Below are positions 25,463-32,603 of a stretch of 64,000 nucleotides of DNA, one piece after another. The DNA is taken from NCBI GenBank assembly GCA_019358985.1, contig JAHHIJ010000027.1:1-64000 (forward strand), in the 5' to 3' direction. The notes beneath the pieces are model-generated. The model was not told where the DNA came from. It did not search any database and saw only the letters and a program-made list of their open reading frames with translations. Positions within the stretch are counted from its first letter, which is position 1, and each line of letters starts with the position of its first letter. The DNA comes from Tolypothrix brevis GSE-NOS-MK-07-07A (GTDB lineage: Bacteria > Cyanobacteriota > Cyanobacteriia > Cyanobacteriales > Nostocaceae). The translations under genes and the position numbers were made by a program.

Positions 25463-26873
25463 TTTACAACAAGCAATTTTGCTTGCTTTCGATCAATGTC
25501 GAAGAAACACTCTGGCTTTGTTCGAGGATATGGACGAAGCCACATTTCGCTGTCAAATTCATCCCGATTTTAGCCCTGTGGGGTGGCACTTGGGACATAT
25601 TGCCTACACTGAGTCTTTATGGCTACTAGAACGTAGTGCAGGTAATTCTTGTTTATTTCCGCAATACCGCAAATTTTTTGCAGCTGATGGTTTGCCCAAA
25701 TCACAGCGAGTCCAATTACCAAAGCTGGAGGAAATTTACTATTACTTGGACACAGTTAGAAAACAAGTCTTAGATTACCTAGAAGTAGCTGATTTGAATC
25801 AGCAAGAACCTCTTTGGCGCTTTTTGCTTCAGCACGAAAGCCAACACTGTGAAACGATCGCTTTTTTGTTGGAATTAGCAAAGAGTCAAGAGTCAATAGT
25901 CAATGGTCAAGAGTCAAGAGTCAATGGTCAAGAGTCAATAGTCAATGGTCAAGAGTCAATAGTCAAGAGTCAAGAGTCAATAGTCAAGAGTCAAGAGTCA
26001 ATAGTCAATGGTCAAGAGTCAATAGTCAAGAGTCAAGAGTCAATAGTCAATGGTCAAGAGTCAATAGTCAATGGTCATCCTCACTCTTCTGACTCTTTCA
26101 TCGAAATCCCGGCAGGTGAGTTTGAAATGGGTAGCAATTCCATTGATGCTCTTGATAACGAGCGACCCATACATCAAGTATATTTGGACACTTATCATAT
26201 TGATCGTTATCCTGTGACTTGCGAGCAGTATCGCGCATTTATGGAAGCGGGAGGCTACGAAAATCCGCGCTGGTGGTCTAAAGCTGGCTGGGAATGGTTG
26301 CAAATAGAGCATGTATTGGAACCGCTTTATTGGCACGATGTAATATCTGCGGATAATCACCCAGTTTGTGGTGTTAGTTGGTACGAGGCAGAAGCTTATT
26401 GCCAATTTGTTGGTAAGCGACTACCCACAGAAGCCGAGTGGGAAAAAGCAGTTAGTTGGGATGCAGACATGAATTGTCGCCGCATCTATCCTTGGGGTGA
26501 TAAAGAACCAACACCGCAACATTGTAATTGCGTTGATTTAACATCTCCACAAAAAAATCGCTTCATCAACACAACCCCAGTAGATGCTTATCCAGAAGGG
26601 CAAAGTGCCTATGGTTTGTATGATGCTTTGGGTAACGTCTGGGAATGGACTGCATCCTGGTTTGATGGCTACGATGGTTTCCAGATGTATCCTTATGTGG
26701 GTTACTCACAAGTTTATTTTGACGAGGAACACCGAGTTTTAAAAGGTGGTAGTTCGGCAACTACTCCTTTCGCACTGCGTTCTAGCTTTCGCAACTGGTA
26801 TCATCCCAGTGTGCGTCAGATTTTTGCGGGTTTTCGATGCGTTTGGGTCCCAATTTCGGCTAATTTCAGGTAA
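25437..26873 (+). CDS. egtB: Ergothioneine sulfoxide synthase EgtB with heptad-repeat insert
   Basis: EgtB is the non-heme iron enzyme that joins hercynine with a thiol and oxygen. The iron ligands are visible as His51 (GWHLGHIAYTE) and His133/His137 (LLQHESQHCET). The N-terminal DinB-type domain takes residues 5-147 and the formylglycine-enzyme-like domain 218-475 (EIPAGEFEMGS ... GNVWEWTASWFDGY ... GFRCVWV). Between them, residues 150-213 are nine copies of a 7-residue unit (SQESIVN-G / SQESIVK-S) encoded by 21-bp DNA repeats, not present in normal EgtB. The start is GTG 25437, inside egtC. The insert lies in the domain linker, so activity may be kept. Confidence 0.94.
   Translation: MISKLRKSDLQQAILLAFDQCRRNTLALFEDMDEATFRCQIHPDFSPVGWHLGHIAYTESLWLLERSAGNSCLFPQYRKFFAADGLPKSQRVQLPKLEEIYYYLDTVRKQVLDYLEVADLNQQEPLWRFLLQHESQHCETIAFLLELAKSQESIVNGQESRVNGQESIVNGQESIVKSQESIVKSQESIVNGQESIVKSQESIVNGQESIVNGHPHSSDSFIEIPAGEFEMGSNSIDALDNERPIHQVYLDTYHIDRYPVTCEQYRAFMEAGGYENPRWWSKAGWEWLQIEHVLEPLYWHDVISADNHPVCGVSWYEAEAYCQFVGKRLPTEAEWEKAVSWDADMNCRRIYPWGDKEPTPQHCNCVDLTSPQKNRFINTTPVDAYPEGQSAYGLYDALGNVWEWTASWFDGYDGFQMYPYVGYSQVYFDEEHRVLKGGSSATTPFALRSSFRNWYHPSVRQIFAGFRCVWVPISANFR
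25884..26075 (+). repeat. 21-bp (7-bp based) tandem repeat inside egtB
   Basis: Nine units built from agtcaat, agtcaag and ggtcaag heptamers follow each other. This resembles the short tandemly repeated heptanucleotides known from heterocystous cyanobacteria. Three heptamers make 21 bp, which keeps the reading frame of egtB open. Confidence 0.9.
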
Positions 26874-26878
26874 AAGCC

Positions 26879-26934
26879 ACATCAAATAACATGATGCTTG
26901 TGTGAGCTAGCTCAGGCATCATGTTATTTGATGT
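26879..26934. repeat. Perfect 19-bp-arm inverted repeat between egtB and egtD
   Basis: Arms acatcaaataacatgatgc (26879-26897) and its exact complement (26916-26934) enclose an 18-base loop. The loop itself holds the palindrome tgagctagctca. It begins 5 bp after the egtB stop codon and 78 bp before egtD. There is no T-tract. It could lower egtD expression, stabilise the upstream message, or be a very small mobile element. Confidence 0.9.
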
Positions 26935-27011
26935 ACCTTTATGTTTTACAATTTTTATTTGGGGTTTGCACATCAGAATGCAACCTATCATAACAAGTCA
27001 TCGGAGGTTCA

Positions 27012-28046
27012 ATGTCAAAATCTAAAGCTCTCGGCACTAAGGTTACTTCCCAAAATACGATTGAAAAACGCTTAGAAATACAGCGTTTGCTAGAACCAAC
27101 TTTGGTTGTTTCCTCTAGTGCTGGAAGTGATGTAGTTAAGGGATTAACTCAAACACAAAAATCCCTACCCCCTCGTTACTTCTACGACGATCGCGGATCT
27201 GATTTATTTGAGCAAATCTGCGAATTACCAGAATATTACGTTACGCGAACAGAAACGGCAATTTTACTTCATTGTGCTGAGGAAATTGCCAAAATTACAG
27301 GTGATTGTGAATTGCTAGAACTTGGCAGTGGTAGCTCAACCAAAACCCGTATTATCTTAGATGCGTACAAGCATTTAGGCTATCCTTTGCGTTATCTGCC
27401 GGTTGACGTGAGTGCAGGGATGTTAGAAACTAGTGCCAAGCAGCTATTGGCAGATTATCCTACATTGGAAGTTCATGCGATCGCCGGAACTTATGAAATG
27501 GCTTTAGCGCAACTTTTACCAAAGCAATTACCCAGTCGGATGATTTGTTTTATCGGTAGTACGTTGGGTAATCTCAATCCTCAAGAGTGTGATGTGTTTT
27601 TATCGGAAATTAAAGATGCTCTGCAAGTGGGAGAGTATTTTTTATTGGGGGTAGACTTGCAAAAGCCAAAACACATCTTAGAAGCAGCTTATGATGATAG
27701 CCAAGGTGTGACGGCAGCGTTTAATCTGAATATGTTGGATCATTTAAATCGGCGATTTGAGGGCAATTTTGATACGACACAATTTGAACACTTGGCATTT
27801 TATAACGAAACTGAAAATCAGATTGAGATGCATTTGAAAAGTCTGTGTGAGCAAACTGTGGAATTACGCGCTTTAAATCTAACTGTGAAGTTTGAAAAGA
27901 ATGAAACAATTTTCACAGAAACTTCTCGTAAATTCGACATCAACACCATTAAAGAGCAACTTGCAGGAAAAGGTTTGATACCGCTTCATGTGTGGAACGA
28001 TGCAAATCAGTGGTTTGGTTTGTTACTTTGCTGCAAGCATAGATAA
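27012..28046 (+). CDS. egtD: L-histidine N-alpha-methyltransferase EgtD
   Basis: EgtD puts three methyl groups from SAM on histidine to make hercynine, the first step of ergothioneine synthesis. The 344-residue protein carries the family blocks SLPPRYFYDDRGSDLFEQIC (core FYDDRGSDLFEQI), LPEYYVTRTE, LLELGSGSSTKTRIILDA, PVDVSAGML and FIGSTLGNLNPQE. A ggagg Shine-Dalgarno precedes ATG 27012. It follows egtC-egtB in the same direction, separated by the long hairpin. EgtA and EgtE homologues are not in the window. Confidence 0.95.
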   Translation: MSKSKALGTKVTSQNTIEKRLEIQRLLEPTLVVSSSAGSDVVKGLTQTQKSLPPRYFYDDRGSDLFEQICELPEYYVTRTETAILLHCAEEIAKITGDCELLELGSGSSTKTRIILDAYKHLGYPLRYLPVDVSAGMLETSAKQLLADYPTLEVHAIAGTYEMALAQLLPKQLPSRMICFIGSTLGNLNPQECDVFLSEIKDALQVGEYFLLGVDLQKPKHILEAAYDDSQGVTAAFNLNMLDHLNRRFEGNFDTTQFEHLAFYNETENQIEMHLKSLCEQTVELRALNLTVKFEKNETIFTETSRKFDINTIKEQLAGKGLIPLHVWNDANQWFGLLLCCKHR

Positions 28047-28094
28047 CATTTCAAGAGAGTAGAGACGTTACATGTAACGTCTCTATGAGATAGC

Positions 28095-28189
28095 ATTAGA
28101 CATCTCCAGAAAAGACATAGAGACGTAGCATTGCTACGTCTCTACAAGGGTTCTGGATGACGCATATTTAATTTCTGGAGATGTCTAAT
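28095..28189. mobile_element. MITE-like element with 18-bp perfect terminal inverted repeats
   Basis: The left end attagacatctccagaaa (28095-28112) and right end tttctggagatgtctaat (28172-28189) are exact complements. Inside is the palindrome gagacgtagca/ttgctacgtctc and caagggttctgg. The size is 95 bp and there is no ORF. A half copy (atagatatctccagaaaag...) lies at about 36985-37045. It interrupts a short reading frame at 28185-28253. A separate palindrome gagacgttac/atgtaacgtctc is just before it at about 28064-28085. Confidence 0.85.
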
Positions 28190-28253
28190 TAAGACGCAAT
28201 CGACCTTGAATATCAGCGTTATGAAAATCAGCAAAAACTCTTAGTTTATCCAT
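28185..28253 (-). pseudogene. N-terminal gene fragment cut off by the MITE-like element
   Basis: Reading from ATG 28253 on the minus strand gives MDKLRVFADFHNADIQGRLR (then LN and a stop). I believe this is the N-terminus of a small conserved cyanobacterial protein of unknown function, from memory of similar starts rather than from a search. The frame stops exactly at the element's end (the stop codon lies in the terminal repeat), and no continuation is found beyond the element. Confidence 0.4.
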
Positions 28254-28312
28254 AGTTATAAAGCCTCTAATTTGACTTCGCTGGGTTGTAAATTGTGGGA
28301 GTCAGCAGATTG

Positions 28313-28422
28313 CTACAGCATATTTCACTCCTTAGGAGGTACATACATAAAACCCAAAACCCTGTAAAGACGTTCCGCCGGAACGTCTCTACGTGTATTC
28401 AATAAAAACGCAATCTGCTGTA
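28313..28422. mobile_element. MITE-like element, family A copy 3 (reverse orientation)
   Basis: Ends tacagcatatttcactcctt and acgcaatctgctgta; palindrome agacgttccgccggaacgtct in the middle; the inner strings acatacataaaaccc and gtgtattcaataaaaac match the reverse complement of the other copies. Size 110 bp. It fills most of the gap before the 2OG-oxygenase gene stop. Confidence 0.8.
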
Positions 28423-28430
28423 ATATATGG

Positions 28431-29066
28431 TTAATGCTTCACTTTTGCTGTTCGCTTTTTACTTTGTGGATTCTCCGCAAGACTAGCTCTTGATTCTAGT
28501 TTAAATTCTGGAATATCGTAAAGTTGATCGTCTTCGAGGTTGTATTGTTCGCAAACCAGACTCAAGCGATCGCTCGAACTCATGACAGCATTGATAGAAT
28601 GAGTCAAATCGCCTTGAAAAAATAGCAAAGTGTTTGATTGAGGAGCAATCTGCCCAATTTTACGTTTGCGCGATCGCAATACAAGTTCCCCCCCCACTAT
28701 ATCCGCAGGTACGACAACATAAAGAACACTAACAACTGCCGGCGGTTCGATAGTTTTACAATAAGAACGCAGTGAGCGATCAATATGCGGATCTACACGA
28801 GAACCTGATTTTAACAAGAGGGGATTGAGGTAAAAAGCATTACACTCTGGTTGCAGTGCTAAGTCTAAATAAGACTTGAAGTAGGGAAAACGTTGCTCAA
28901 CTGTTGTCAGATGCGATCGCCTAAAAACTAGCGAAAATCCTTTTGTGCCCACAAAGTCACGATTGAGGTTGTTGACTGTAAAATAGGGACATCCGAAAAT
29001 CTGTCCTTGCAACTCACTCAGATATTGTTGAGAAAAAGCGTGGGGAAGTTGGTGATAGTAAGTCAA
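28431..29066 (-). CDS. 2-oxoglutarate/Fe(II)-dependent oxygenase-like protein
   Basis: The iron triad and co-substrate residue are visible: His94 and Asp96 (VDPHIDRSL), His156 (GDLTHSI) and Arg167 (SDRLSLVCEQY). The VLYVVVPADIVGGELVL strand and LLFFQGDLTHS are typical of the double-stranded beta-helix fold of prolyl hydroxylase-like enzymes. At 211 residues it is of usual length. The C-terminal tail is basic (SKKRTAKVKH). The substrate cannot be predicted. The gene is followed closely by a MITE-like element. Confidence 0.85.
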   Translation of the reverse strand: MTYYHQLPHAFSQQYLSELQGQIFGCPYFTVNNLNRDFVGTKGFSLVFRRSHLTTVEQRFPYFKSYLDLALQPECNAFYLNPLLLKSGSRVDPHIDRSLRSYCKTIEPPAVVSVLYVVVPADIVGGELVLRSRKRKIGQIAPQSNTLLFFQGDLTHSINAVMSSSDRLSLVCEQYNLEDDQLYDIPEFKLESRASLAENPQSKKRTAKVKH

Positions 29067-29262
29067 GATTGAGGGAAGAATAAAGGATACAGTATACAGG
29101 CGATCGCTTTTATTTTAGGCGAAAAATTGACACAAAAATCCCCAACTCCAGAAACTTATGAAAGACTTTCAATAATTAACTGATTTGTAGTAGTTAGCAT
29201 TCCGCGCATACCAGAAGCTAGTATAGTTATGCCAGTATGAGGATTATCAGGGGAGAATCACT

Positions 29263-29436
29263 ATTCCTACTTCAGCACAACTATTGACTTGCTTTATCTT
29301 AAGTTACTGGGCAACAAAAATGTATTTGCCTGTTTATATCATTCGTATAGATGAACGAACTGGTGAAGTATTTTTCTTGGCTGGAGAAGAGACAGCAATC
29401 TTGATAAATCGTAATGGACTTTGGAGGCTATTATGA
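29263..29436 (+). CDS. DUF6888 family small protein with probable ATT start
   Basis: Translation of this stretch gives PTSAQLLTCFILSYWATKMY and then LPVYIIRIDERTGEVFFLAG, ending NRNGLWRLL. This agrees with the small cyanobacterial DUF6888 family, which sits before DUF6887 genes. The family's starting methionine falls on an ATT codon at 29263. A ggggag Shine-Dalgarno is seven bases before it, so ATT initiation is plausible; alternatives are TTG 29284 or ATG 29320, which would remove conserved residues. The stop overlaps the next ATG (atga). Function is unknown. Confidence 0.72.
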   Translation: MPTSAQLLTCFILSYWATKMYLPVYIIRIDERTGEVFFLAGEETAILINRNGLWRLL

Positions 29437-29648
29437 CAAAACCAAATTTTGAGGCAATGACTCGGAAAGATTTACTCGCTTATATGCTTGAACATCGAGA
29501 GGATAATGAAGCATTTTACGCGTACATGGACAAAGTAAATGCTGAACCTGCTTCCGAGTTTTATCCAGCACCACAATCAATTGAGGATCTAAAACATTTT
29601 CCTCAATTGTTAGAAAAATTTCGTCGAGAGCGAGAAAAAGAAGTGTAA
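29433..29648 (+). CDS. DUF6887 family small protein
   Basis: The 71-residue protein begins MTKPNFEAMTRKDLLAYMLE and ends in a charged helix (LLEKFRREREKEV), typical of the DUF6887 family found only in cyanobacteria as partner of DUF6888. The start ATG 29433 has a ggagg at the right distance and overlaps the upstream stop codon by 4 bp, so the two are coupled. The frame is open from TTG 29421 but that start is less likely. The pairing and size resemble toxin-antitoxin modules, but this has not been shown to my knowledge. Confidence 0.85.
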   Translation: MTKPNFEAMTRKDLLAYMLEHREDNEAFYAYMDKVNAEPASEFYPAPQSIEDLKHFPQLLEKFRREREKEV

Positions 29649-29676
29649 TATTATATTCGACAAATCACACATACTG

Positions 29677-29703
29677 TAGAGACGTTCCGACGGAACGTCT
29701 TTA
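29677..29703. repeat. GACGTTCC palindrome
   Basis: The palindrome agagacgttccgacggaacgtct lies behind the DUF6887 gene, a copy of the dispersed core repeat without visible MITE ends. Confidence 0.75.
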
Positions 29704-29757
29704 CGACGATTGGAATGTTTTTGTTAATGTTAATTAAACGGACATGACATAAGTAGT

Positions 29758-30005
29758 TACAGCAGATTTGAGGTAAATGAAGTACATATATAAAACCCTC
29801 TCCTTGTAGAGACGTAGTACTGCTACGTCTCTCAATACGGTTCGGTTAAGGCAAGAGACGCGATAAATCGCCGTCTCTACAAAGGACTTATTATTGTAAA
29901 GACGGCGATTTATCGCGTCTTTGTGATCTATAATTTTCATCAAAAAATCTTATCCGAACCGTATTGCTACGTCTCTTGTATTCGATGAAAGCGGAATCTG
30001 CTGTA
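29758..30005. mobile_element. MITE-like element, family A copy 4, with a nested inverted-repeat element
   Basis: The outer ends are tacagcagattt (29758) and gaatctgctgta (to 30005). Inside, after a gagacgtagtactgctacgtctc palindrome, lies a second structure. Its outer arms are aatacggttcgg (29834-29845) and ccgaaccgtatt (29954-29965); its inner arms are exact complements of 21 bp (29856-29876 and 29900-29920, starting agacgcgataaatcg). The simplest reading is one small element inserted in another. Confidence 0.75.
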
Positions 30006-30086
30006 GTTTTGAACTCACCCCAGCCCTAAAGGGACGCGGATTCATGCGATTCAAAATTGGTGCCAAACAACATTTTTAACAATATT

Positions 30087-30431
30087 ATGACACTTATTTT
30101 GCACATCACGAAGCGCGAAGAATGGGAAAAAGCGAAACTTGCAGGATTTTATCGCGGTGATACTCTAGATTCGGAGGGTTTTATTCACTGTTCGACATTG
30201 ACACAAGTTATCAAAGTGGCAAATTTTCGTTTTAGAAATGAAAGGGATTTGGTAATTCTTTGCATTGACTCTGAAAATGTTGAAGCGGAAATTCGTTATG
30301 AGGGGGTTGAGGATTTCTTTCCTCACGTTTATGGGGTTTTGAATGTTGATGCTGTGTTGAAGGTTATTGAGTTTGTGTGTGGTAAGGATGGTTTTTTTGA
30401 GTTGCCGCAAGAGGTTGTAGATTTAGTATAA
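30087..30431 (+). CDS. DUF952 family protein
   Basis: DUF952 proteins are small (about 110 residues) and of unknown enzymatic role, with a fold related to ADP-ribosyltransferase/RNA phosphotransferase-like domains. Signature parts are ILHITKREEWEKAK, GFIHCSTLTQV and FPHVYGVLNVDAV. The start is ATG 30087 (MTLILHITK), although the frame is open from 30057. It is followed after 20 bp by an aaggaggaga Shine-Dalgarno and two further genes on the same strand, so the three may form an operon. Confidence 0.9.
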   Translation: MTLILHITKREEWEKAKLAGFYRGDTLDSEGFIHCSTLTQVIKVANFRFRNERDLVILCIDSENVEAEIRYEGVEDFFPHVYGVLNVDAVLKVIEFVCGKDGFFELPQEVVDLV

Positions 30432-30451
30432 CGAACCACGAAGGAGGAGAG

Positions 30452-30625
30452 ATGGAGAAGGGGTTTGATGTGGATTTGATGGCTTTGTTGATGGATTTGC
30501 GATTGCCCGATGAGTATCGGGATGGGGTGGTGGCAAATTTTGAGAGAATTAAGGCGACAGCGAAAATTGTCAATTCGTTTGAGTTGCCGGATGATGTTGA
30601 AGCTGCACCAATTTTTGAACCATGA
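30452..30625 (+). CDS. atzG: AtzG-like (DUF4089) small subunit
   Basis: This 57-residue gene reads MEKGFDVDLMALLMDLRLPD and then EYRDGVVANFERIKATAKIV, which matches the DUF4089/AtzG type of helical small subunit. AtzG forms a complex with the amidase AtzE, which needs it for stability. It has one of the best Shine-Dalgarno sequences of the window (aaggaggaga). The stop overlaps the atzE start by 4 bp (atga). Position and sequence together make this assignment good although the gene is very short. Confidence 0.85.
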   Translation: MEKGFDVDLMALLMDLRLPDEYRDGVVANFERIKATAKIVNSFELPDDVEAAPIFEP

Positions 30626-31998
30626 ATGATGCTTTATCGATAGGAAATGCTGTACGCGATCGCTTTATCAGTGCGGTGGATGTTGCTGAAGCTACTTTAC
30701 AACGAATTGCCGCACGGGATCATGATTTAAATTGTTTTACCGCTGTGACTGCTGAATCTGCAATGCAAGATGCTGCACGCATAGATGAGGAAATAGCGCA
30801 AGGTAATTATCCGGGAATGCTTGCGGGGGTTCCCTTTGCGGTGAAAAATCTTTTTGATGTCGCTGGTTTAACAACTTTGGCAGGATCGAAAATTAATGCG
30901 GAAAATCCCCCAGCAATTCAAGATGCAACTGCGGTAGCAAGGTTGAAACAAGCGGGTGCCGTTCTTGTCGGTACTTTAAATATGGATGAGTATGCTTACG
31001 GATTTGTGACGGAAAATTCTCATTATGGTGCTACTCACAATCCCCATGATTTAAGTCGGGTAGCTGGTGGTTCTTCTGGTGGTTCTGCTGCTGCGGTTGC
31101 TGCGGGGTTGGTTCCGCTAACGTTGGGTTCTGATACTAATGGTTCAATTCGGGTTCCTGCGGCTTTTTGTGGTATTTTTGGTTTTAAACCGACTTATGGT
31201 AGGTTGTCTCGTGGTGGTGTAGCTTTATTTTCTAACAGTTTTGACCATATTGGACATTTTGCTACTTCGGTGCGGGATATTGCAACGGTGTTTGATGTGC
31301 TTCAAGGTGAAGACGATCGCGATCCAATTTGTACAAAGCGTCCCCCTGTAGAAACGTTACATGTAACGTCTCTGCAAAATATTGACAATTTGCGAATTGC
31401 CATCGCTGATGATTATTTTGTGAAAGGGGCAAATCCAGAAGCTTTGGCAGCAGTTGAAAAAGTTGCTCGTGCTTTGGATATCAGAGATTATATCACAATA
31501 CCAGAAGCACATCGCGCTCGTGCAGCAGCGTTTGTAATTACCGCTTGCGAGGGTGCAAATCTGCATTTGGAAAAATTGCGATCGCGTCCCCAAGATTTCG
31601 ATCCAGCAACACGCGATCGCTTTCTTGCTGGTGCTTTAATTCCCAGTAGTTGGTACATCCAAGCGCAACGCTTTAGAAGATGGTATCGCGATCGCGTCCG
31701 CGAAATCTTCCAAAAGGTAGATGTAATTATTGCCCCAACTACTCCCTGTTCAGCACCATTAATTGGTGAAGAAACAATGATTTTGGATGGTGAAGAAATT
31801 CTTGTCCGTCCCCATTTAGGATTATATACGCAACCATTATCTTTCATCGGCTTACCCGTTTTATCAGTACCAATTCAACAGGAAAATGGCTTACCATTGG
31901 GAGTGCAATTAATAGCCGCACCTTACAACGAAGCGTTAATTTTACAAGTTGCATCTGTGCTGGAAGCAAAGGGTATTGTTAGTGCTAAAATAGTTTAA
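30622..31998 (+). CDS. atzE: AtzE-type amidohydrolase (amidase signature)
   Basis: AtzE hydrolyses 1-carboxybiuret in cyanuric acid breakdown; in genomes without that pathway its natural substrate is less sure. The amidase Ser-cisSer-Lys triad is visible: Lys in GVPFAVKNLFD, and the serines in AGGSSGGSAAAVAAG and SDTNGSIRVPAAFCG. At 458 residues the length is normal. Residues about 243-252 (VETLHVTSLQ) are encoded by a copy of the dispersed palindrome (31347-31376) and replace a surface loop. The gene is translationally coupled to the AtzG-like gene. It is distinct from GatA. Confidence 0.9.
   Translation: MNDALSIGNAVRDRFISAVDVAEATLQRIAARDHDLNCFTAVTAESAMQDAARIDEEIAQGNYPGMLAGVPFAVKNLFDVAGLTTLAGSKINAENPPAIQDATAVARLKQAGAVLVGTLNMDEYAYGFVTENSHYGATHNPHDLSRVAGGSSGGSAAAVAAGLVPLTLGSDTNGSIRVPAAFCGIFGFKPTYGRLSRGGVALFSNSFDHIGHFATSVRDIATVFDVLQGEDDRDPICTKRPPVETLHVTSLQNIDNLRIAIADDYFVKGANPEALAAVEKVARALDIRDYITIPEAHRARAAAFVITACEGANLHLEKLRSRPQDFDPATRDRFLAGALIPSSWYIQAQRFRRWYRDRVREIFQKVDVIIAPTTPCSAPLIGEETMILDGEEILVRPHLGLYTQPLSFIGLPVLSVPIQQENGLPLGVQLIAAPYNEALILQVASVLEAKGIVSAKIV
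31347..31376. repeat. Dispersed palindrome inside atzE
   Basis: tgtagaaacgttacatgtaa continuing into cgtctctgca is the same sequence, but for one base, as the intergenic palindrome at about 28064-28085. It lies in frame within the atzE coding sequence. Confidence 0.85.
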
Positions 31999-32060
31999 TT
32001 TTAAACGCAAAGTAGCGCGGAGGTTAGCGCAAAGGTTCGCAGAGGTTTTAATTGTTATAC

Positions 32061-32567
32061 TCAAACAGCCAAAAAAGCTGGAGGATAAACAACTTTACCC
32101 TGATATTTTTCTTGATAATTTTGCAATATTTTAACCATGAAGACATCCTCTGTAACTGGAAAAGGAGAGGTAATTTTATAATTAATCGAAGGCTGAAAAC
32201 CAAAGCGCTTATAAAAGTGCGGATGACCTAATACAATAACTAAAACTTCTTTAATAGCGTCTGCTTTTTCCAATCCAGCTTGTACGAGTGCGCTACCAAT
32301 TCCTTGTCTTTGAAACTGTGGAATAACTGCCAGAGGTGCTAAACTGAGTACCTGTAAAATTTCTTCACCAATTAAATCAATATAACTAAAAAGAATATGA
32401 CCAACTATAATATTATCAACCTCTGCAACCAGAGAAAGTTCAGGAATATAGCCTTGAGAATCACGAATTTCCGAAATCAGCTTTGCCTCATTTTCTTGCC
32501 CAAAAGCTAATATATTAACCTCAGCTATTGCAGCATAATCTGATAAACTTTCAGAACGTATATCCAT
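32061..32567 (-). CDS. GNAT family N-acetyltransferase (YhbS-like)
   Basis: This is a GCN5-related acetyltransferase. The acetyl-CoA-binding P-loop-like segment VIPQFQRQGIGSALVQAGLE (Q/RxxGxG/A) is present, followed by VIVLGHPHFYKRFGFQP, which is typical of the YhbS subgroup. The protein is 168 residues, the standard size. The substrate is unknown. It is divergent from the FAD oxidoreductase gene with 36 bp between start codons. Confidence 0.92.
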   Translation of the reverse strand: MDIRSESLSDYAAIAEVNILAFGQENEAKLISEIRDSQGYIPELSLVAEVDNIIVGHILFSYIDLIGEEILQVLSLAPLAVIPQFQRQGIGSALVQAGLEKADAIKEVLVIVLGHPHFYKRFGFQPSINYKITSPFPVTEDVFMVKILQNYQEKYQGKVVYPPAFLAV

Positions 32568-32603
32568 AACTTCTTCTTTGCGCCTCTGCGTGATATTGTT
32601 GAT

